The notes beneath the pieces are model-generated. The model made no database searches and was not told where the DNA came from. It saw only the letters and a program-made list of their open reading frames with translations. A stretch of DNA of 64,000 bases, from positions 32,042,969 through 32,106,968 of the forward strand of contig CM038468.1 in the NCBI GenBank assembly GCA_021464415.1, given 5' to 3'. The translations under genes were made by a program, and so were the position numbers. The stretch is from Lonicera japonica. Its lineage: Eukaryota > Streptophyta > Magnoliopsida > Dipsacales > Caprifoliaceae. Shown here piece after piece: positions 58,646 to 64,000 of this stretch (positions within the stretch are counted from its first letter, which is position 1; every line of letters begins with the position of its first letter).

Positions 58646-60303
58646 TGATAAACGCATAATATTGTCATGATTAAGCTCTTTCCCGGAGTCGCTTGACGCG
58701 TTTGTTGCTTTAACTCTGCCCAATTGTCCGCTTATCTCGAGATTAGTGCCTTGGCGAGTGTTGTATCTAACATTGCCAAAGTTGGTGTATATTTTGTAGT
58801 ATTCCATGTTTTTGTAGGATTGGAATACAATGGCATTCTATGAGGTGATCAAGAGCAAGCCTAGATAGCTTGCAAAAGTGCTGAATGAAAAGTTCCAGGC
58901 CCATGATCGATCATGGGCAAAGCCATGATCGATCATGGCTTGCAAAATTCTGGAAGAAGACTTCCATGATCGATCATGAGCAGGCCTCACGAGTGCACCA
59001 ACTATCTTTTGCTTTTAGCCATATTTTGAGGAAGTTTGTTCCTAGATATTTTCCCTTGGTTTGTTTATTGATTTAAGTACACTCTTAGCTAGCTTTTAGT
59101 CTAGGGGATCAAGGGATATAAATATTATTAGTTTTATCTAGTTTTGAGACTTAGAAGTTCTAGAGAGAAGGGAGAGCTCATTGTGGTGTTGTTCTTCATT
59201 TTCTCTTGTAAGTATTTAATTTGTAAGAATTATTTCTTCATCAATAGTATTTGTTCTTTCATTTATTATGGAGTAGTCTATTACTAAGGTTACGGAGGTG
59301 AATCGCGATATAATTTTCGGTGATTAATGGCTCAATCCATGTTTAAATTTTGATAAATGTTTGTGAATCCTTTGCTTCATCATATCCTCCATTCTTTTAA
59401 GCTTTCTAGGTATTTTCATATTAAGTTAAGACTTTATATGCCTTGTATATTTAGTTCTTGGTTGTAAATGAACACACAACATATTTATATGGTTCTAGAA
59501 AGCTTGTAGTCTCTTTCCCCCATTCATGGAGTTTTTGTCCTCTTTGTAGAAATTATAAATAGTTCATAAAACTCTATAGATGGATTATAAATTTGTTTAG
59601 CTTATCTTTGATTCATTTATTGATATATTGAGTGCTTCTTACACTTTATGTGATACTTAGACTCTTTATTTTCTACCATAAGTGATAAATGATGAGATGA
59701 CAAATTTATCCCATAAACTTCATTCCGTTTCATTGTTAGGATTCACTTTCTAATTTTCATTCTTTAAATCATGAGATTACATACACTTGCTTTATATTAA
59801 ATCTTTTTATGATGAGTTTGTCATATCTATCTCGGATTAGCTTTATCGGGAATGGGTTGCTTTGCTTCACACCCGTAGCTAAGAGGTAGGAATGATAATT
59901 TCGTCTTTGGTGGAATGTCGGTTGTCTCTTTCTTGATATAGCTTTAATCCGGGAATGAGTCGCCTAGCGTCACACCCTTTGCTATTGAGAGATACACCAA
60001 CATTCCCCATATCTCGAGAAACCTTATGTTGAAATCTTTGTATGAGCTAGTGATCGCCGTCTCTTAAATCGTAACTAACCTCCACCTACCTTAGTGCTTT
60101 CTTATTAATTTTCAAACCATTTTACATTTAAGTTGTTTCACAACAAATCCAACTTACAAAAATCTGAAAACCATTTAATCCGTAATCCATACCATTCCTT
60201 TTCGACTATCCCTGTGGTTCGATACTCGGACTTCCGAGACTATACTATAACTTGGCGTGCTTGCACTTGGGCTCTAGCAAAGCGCGTTATTTAAGTTGCG
60301 TCA
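58646..60303 (+). repeat. Athila-type LTR, solo configuration
   Basis: 1658 bp from TGATAAACGC to AAGTTGCGTCA. It is flanked by AGCCA on both sides (58641-58645 and 60304-60308) and followed by the right half of the MITE. No primer site follows, so this copy is organised as a solo LTR. Confidence 0.92.
58898..58981. repeat. CCATGATCGATCATGG palindrome cluster
   Basis: Three copies of a perfect or near-perfect 16-bp palindrome within about 80 bp (58900, 58923, 58964; the last ends ATGAG), separated by GCAAAG and CTTGCAAAATTCTGGAAG spacers. Equivalent clusters have two units at 52166-52223 and four at 57655-57758. Confidence 0.93.
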
Positions 60304-60534
60304 AGCCACAAAGTAAGAAGACATCTCGCCACATGTCTCAACTTATTTTCTAACTTCTCACAAAAATCAGCTGTTTTTATTTTCCTTTTCCATGTTGTTA
60401 TCAAACGGACCCTTAAATCTCAGGCACAAACTTCTTTATCCTTCACACATATTTAAGATTCAAAAGTCTTATATATATATAGATTGTAAATTATATTTAT
60501 AAAATAAAAGGACCATTGTATTATATGTATATGC

Positions 60535-60558
60535 ATATATATATATATATATATATAT
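60535..60558. repeat. (AT)n microsatellite
   Basis: Perfect alternating AT tract in the tail of copy B; another TATATATATGTATATGCATA phrase follows at about 60580. Confidence 0.9.
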
Positions 60559-60723
60559 GTATATTGAGCCAAGTCAATATATATATGTATATGCATACAA
60601 AAGTGGTTTGTCGAATAATTTCATTATATCACAATCCAGATTGATCATATATCGAATAAGTTTAAAAGACCATTGTATTTATTGCACCCTCAACAGCCGA
60701 AAAGCTAAAAATGCAATAATCAC

Positions 60724-63700
60724 CTATGCCGAGTAGCTTTTAATGCATACTGAGGCAGGGAATTTGTCTATGATATGAAGGACTACGGATATGAGGTCAC
60801 AAACATCGTATAGAAGGTCACGATATTTGTGTTTGATGTCAGAGGCATTGGAGCTGAGGTCACATACTTCGTATTTGCGGTTAAGAACTTGGATTAAATC
60901 AAGAATCTTGGATTTGGATTTATTGCTTTTGTGGATATCTTCTTCACTTTCGAATTTGTCATCATTTGGTGCTTGCTCCTTTAGTTGTTGCTGCAAGAAT
61001 TAGGGGAGCTAAGTCAAATATTACACATAATAAACCAAATAAATACTCAAATTGTTTCATTCCTTCTCTCTTCAATTAATTATGTGACAAAATAACAAGC
61101 AATTTTCTTGCTTTTATGCGCTACCCATTTGTCATCAATATCTTTGTATGTTCTCCCTTGAGTTTGGGGTAGTTGGACTGCATTTGGTCCTTGCTCCTTT
61201 AGTTGTTGCTGCAAGAATTAGGGGAGCCAAGTCAAATATTACACATAATAAACTAAACAAATACTCATATAATTTTCATTCCTTCTATCTTTAATTAATT
61301 CATGTGACAGAATAACAAGCAACTTTCTTGCTTTTATTCGCTACCTAATTGTCATCAACATCTCTATATGTTCTCCCTTGAGTTTGGGGTAGTTGGACTG
61401 CTGTTCTGCTCTTCGGGTGACAGTATTTCTTCCGACTTTGATAAAAAAGAAGGAAGTTTGCAAATGATAATTTGTGTTTTGTTCAAATTTGTGAAACTCC
61501 GGATGCATTTTCACTTTGTCAGGAGATCAAATTTGGGACATTATAAAGGAGTCGATTACACTTATTTTCCATGGAATTAAGAAGCCGAAGAAATCATATT
61601 TTCACCATTTGTGTTCTTTGATTTAATAAAATTTTCATGGCATGTACAACTTGCTTTAAGGCATTTTTTTTTTATTTTTTGTGGAATCCAAAAATTAACT
61701 ATCTGTCCCGTAAGTTTTTGTTTACTACCTAAAATGATTCAAAGGTACGCATTCAATTATTTCTAATGTAAACCAAAACCAGGCATAGCTTTAAGGGAAT
61801 GAGTAAGTAAGGAAAATAGTGTATGGTGCATTTGATTGGTTAACATGATATATAATTGAATTCCATGGATAAAGAAAAAAATTAGCCTAGAACAAGATTT
61901 ATTGTAATCAACCATCAACAATGATGGAAAATGTAAATTTTTTTTAGGTTTTCCTATGGAAAAGAGGTGAAATAACTAGTAGAACACACACTTAGAGCTC
62001 GACCTCATAAGGCAATGCAAGTTAAGTGATTGGCAATCGTAATAGTACAAGAGAGAGGGAGAGAGAGAGAGAGGAATTACAAGTTTGGATTCAAAAAAAT
62101 TAACTTCGGAACCAAGACGGGCAATATTTTTAGCTGCTTTCGACCATGAGTCTGGACACGAGTTTTGTATGTGATGCACCACACTCTGTATGGCATCGTC
62201 ATGGGGTTGCAATGGAGAACGGAGAGTCATTGCTTCCCTCACCCTCTGCAAGAATGAGGAGTAGCCAAGTCAGTAGACAAAAATCACCTCCAATATTCAA
62301 ACCCTCAAAATTTCAGAAGCATTACATCAAAAATTGTCATGATATTGAACATTTTTCATCAATCTTTAGGGTGCCATCGCTAAGTTCGCATTTCTCGCCT
62401 TACAATTTCTCAGCTACCAAAGATATCAATCAAAGAAATGCATGTAATAATTACAAATACCAACAAGGATGGAAAGGTCATAGTATATATGTGCATTTGT
62501 GTTTTGCTTATGTGTAGTAAAAATTCTCAATGAGAGAGAGAGACAGAGACAGAGATAATTACATTTTTGAGTTCGCGAGCATCAATTCTGGAATTACGGT
62601 GGGCAATTTTAATAGCTCTTATTTCCAACATTAAAAAACCTTGCATCGCGTTCTCCAATCGCTGCAAGAATGAGAGGAGTCAAGTTAGTAAAAATACATA
62701 GACATATTCGTCAAAGCTCAGGCTTTGGTCAACTTTCTTATTAAACAACTAGACAAAAAAAAAGTGACATATAATTATTGCACAACAACTAGGGTTTAGA
62801 TTTAAAGAAAAATTGGGCTCTCATGTGCAAAACTTGTTTCTAAAGAGTAAATTGCATACATAGGGTGAATTTGACCAATAAAACCTTGGAATCTAAAGAG
62901 TAAATTGCATGTGAAAATTAAGTTGGAAAACAAATGTTATATTGTTTAATTTATTTTTTAAGTTTTTCCTTGGAATCTAAATCTTTAGGTGAAAGACAAC
63001 AAGAAAATGTTTCCATCTTAAAAGGAGAAGAGGGATAACATCTCATCAAACCATTCTACCTTCTTCCAACTTCTCACAAGACGTAATTGTTTTCCAATAT
63101 TCGACCCTTAAAATCCCTGAATCGAGAAAGTGAAATTGGCAACCAAGAAACACCAAATCTAAATATAGTCTAAAATGAAGCAAAACCAGCCATAGTGGCC
63201 TAACTTCCCAACTACATTGATGAACACTAATCGTGCAAAACCAATCAAGAATTAACCCTGAATAATTTATATACGTTTTGTTTTTGAGTTTGAGTTTGAG
63301 GGAGACTAGTGAAAGATACAATGCCCTGAAACTTCAAACTGATACCCCAAAGAACTCATTCTTCAACTATGATTACTACAAACATTAAATCAACTACAAA
63401 AATAGATACTATTACTTTTAAATAAACCACAAATTCGTAATTCAGTATCATACTCAAGGAATCGAAGCTAGTATTCTAGATTAAAAACATATAGTCTGTA
63501 CCGAGTAGAACTACAAGTGAAACTTACTGCCACTATTTTTCAAGAGTTTTGAACATAAACCCCAAGTAGTAGTAGTAGTAGTAGAGAGAGAGGAATTACA
63601 TGTTTGGAAATGAAAATATCCATTTTGACGTCAACAATATGCATTAGGTATTTGACTTCGGCCCATGAGCCACGAAGTGAGTTTTGGATGTGCCTTGTAC

Positions 63701-63755
63701 TCCGTATGTCATCATCATCACGCGGTTGCAACGGAGAACCAAATGTTGGTGCTGG
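60724..63755 (-). CDS. Candidate host gene with duplicated phase-0 exons, product unknown (5' end outside window)
   Basis: On the minus strand five segments are each open and bounded by a consensus acceptor and a GT donor: 63755-63600 (52 codons), 62661-62563 (33), 62245-62081 (55), 61208-61125 (28; weak donor GTAGCG) and 60990-60724 (88 codons plus stop). Acceptors read ATTCWTGCAG and the three upstream donors GTAATT; TTGACTTGGCTCCTC-like text precedes most acceptors. All exons are whole codons, so every junction is phase 0. The 52- and 55-codon exons are paralogous (SPLQP.DD, HIQNS..SW). The last exon, KSNKSKSKILDLIQVLNRKY..., is charged and helix-prone. No known family was recognised. It could be a decayed paralogue; no start codon is visible. 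Confidence 0.45.
60963..61400. repeat. ~218-bp tandem duplication containing a splice acceptor and exon
   Basis: CATTTGGTSCTTGCTCCTTT begins at 60963 and again at 61181, and AGTTTGGGGTAGTTGGACTG lies at 61161 and 61381, giving a period of 218-220 bp. Each unit carries the same acceptor (GCAG before CAACAACTAAAGGAGCAAG on the minus strand). The third, partial unit has an in-frame stop. Confidence 0.85.
62046..62080. repeat. (GA)n tract at an intron start
   Basis: GAGAGAGGGAGAGAGAGAGAG next to the donor at 62079-62080; on the gene strand it follows the donor as a CT-rich run. The same arrangement is at 62531-62556 and 63569-63594 (AGTAGTAGT then GAGAGAG), so donor and CT run were copied together with the exons. 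Confidence 0.8.
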
Positions 63756-64000
63756 CTGCATGAATGAGGAGGAGCCAAGTCCATAAAAGTTCAAAATTAC
63801 ATAGACAAATTCATATTCCATAACAAGCGCTGGTCAATTTTGATCCAACAAGATAAAAATGCACTAGATAATAACATTGTACAGCAACTAGGGTCGAGAT
63901 TCGAAGAAAACTTGGGCCCTTGTGTTCAAAACTTGTTTCTCATGTGTAAATAGAAAACGCAAGTAAATATATAAGAAATTGGAAAAAGAGATGTTCGATT
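63756..64000 (-). other. Intron upstream of the 63600-63755 exon
   Basis: Related to the intron after 62662: AGCAACTAGGGTCGAGATTCGAAGAAAACTTGGGC (about 63880) matches ACAACTAGGGTTTAGATTTAAAGAAAAATTGGGC (about 62783). This shows that duplication involved introns as well as exons. The gene continues beyond the window. Confidence 0.55.

Larger units (their letters stand above)
51812..60412. mobile_element. Harbinger/Tourist-type MITE, split by an Athila-type element
   Basis: The left half starts GGCTCCGTTTGATAACAATA (51812-51906). The right half ends TTGTTATCAAACGGACCC at 60412, complementary to it. Flanks are TTA on both sides (51809-51811 and 60413-60415), the PIF/Harbinger target choice. Copy A has no such element at the matching place (25892), which fixes its borders. 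The MITE proper is about 200 bp; the rest is the retroelement and its duplicated flank. A second copy of the left half lies at 58546-58640. Confidence 0.85.
43978..60620. repeat. Segmental duplication, copy B (expanded by insertions)
   Basis: This is the counterpart of 22139-26490. The left edge is present twice: AAGCACATGCAAAATACACG at 43984 (to 44266) and AAGCACATGAAAATACACA at 49927, a local tandem duplication with the Gypsy LTR inserted at its junction. The matching then runs through 50700-51800, jumps over the MITE plus Athila locus (51812-60412), and resumes at 60421 (TCAGGCACAAACTTC against TCAATCACAAAACTCC at 25910). The empty site in copy A supports the MITE boundary. Confidence 0.83.

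Noticed and set aside
57466..59076. Frames with repeated 'MIDHG..HDRSW'-like peptides (57466-57753 minus, 58885-59076 plus)
   Set aside because: Direct reading of the CCATGATCGATCATGG palindromes in LTR DNA; the peptide repeat follows from the palindrome, not from protein selection.
63046..63321. 91-codon minus-strand frame between candidate exons
   Set aside because: It lacks splice signals of the type bounding the neighbouring exons and is hydrophobic intronic text, so it was not included in the gene model.
1..64000. tRNA, rRNA, organelle insertions, CRISPR arrays, riboswitches
   Set aside because: No cloverleaf, rRNA core motif, plastid or mitochondrial gene text, or regularly spaced direct repeat was found by reading both strands. 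A tRNA-scan or BLAST could still reveal short relics.

Overview
The window is nuclear DNA of a flowering plant, most likely a eudicot. It is AT-rich, gene-poor and built almost entirely of transposable elements nested in one another. The evidence is the mix of families: Ty1/Copia and Ty3/Gypsy LTR retrotransposons with plant tRNA-primed sites, a Tat-type Gypsy element with an extra RNase H and an antisense ORF, CACTA, MULE, hAT and Harbinger-type DNA transposons, and Helitrons. I saw no rRNA, tRNA, organelle insert, CRISPR array or bacterial-type operon. The species cannot be named from the sequence.

Layout. 1-18.46 kb is one nested stack. A SIRE-like Copia element on the minus strand was hit in its RNase H region by a Tekay-like Gypsy LTR (1-1727) and in its 5' LTR by an 11-kb Tat Gypsy element (6914-17896, near-matching 5-bp flanks). 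18.46-19.7 kb is an old Athila-like LTR relic. 19.89-27.0 kb lies between two CACTA-type ends with palindromic subterminal arrays; its interior shares a segment with 43.98-60.6 kb and carries a hAT-type MITE (23126-23515). 28.18-39.2 kb is a MULE with ~200-bp terminal inverted repeats, whose transposase gene is split by a Copia element (29637-37948) with two 1309-bp LTRs. Next come a Copia solo LTR (39720-40943), a palindrome-rich LTR relic, a short Helitron (41980-43066) and a LINE-type RNase H pseudogene.

43.98-60.6 kb is the second copy of the shared segment, enlarged by insertions: a minus-strand Gypsy solo LTR (44267-49921, TSD ATTAC) itself hit by a plus-strand solo LTR of a related family (46555-49211, TSD ATATG); a 392-bp foldback MITE; and a Harbinger-type MITE (TSD TTA) that received an Athila-type gag-protease element lacking polymerase. 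That locus was then rearranged through a 4-bp microhomology, so the flank and the LTR occur again as a solo LTR.

From 60.7 kb to the end is the best candidate for a host gene: minus-strand, phase-0 exons with near-identical splice contexts, several being diverged copies of one another. Its product is not recognised.

No retroelement polyprotein here is intact. All carry stops or frameshifts, many of the kind expected from cytosine deamination. The most distinctive signal is structural: the LTRs of several unrelated lineages carry perfect or covarying palindromes, and one LTR has a ladder of about nine short hairpins with different but self-complementary arms.
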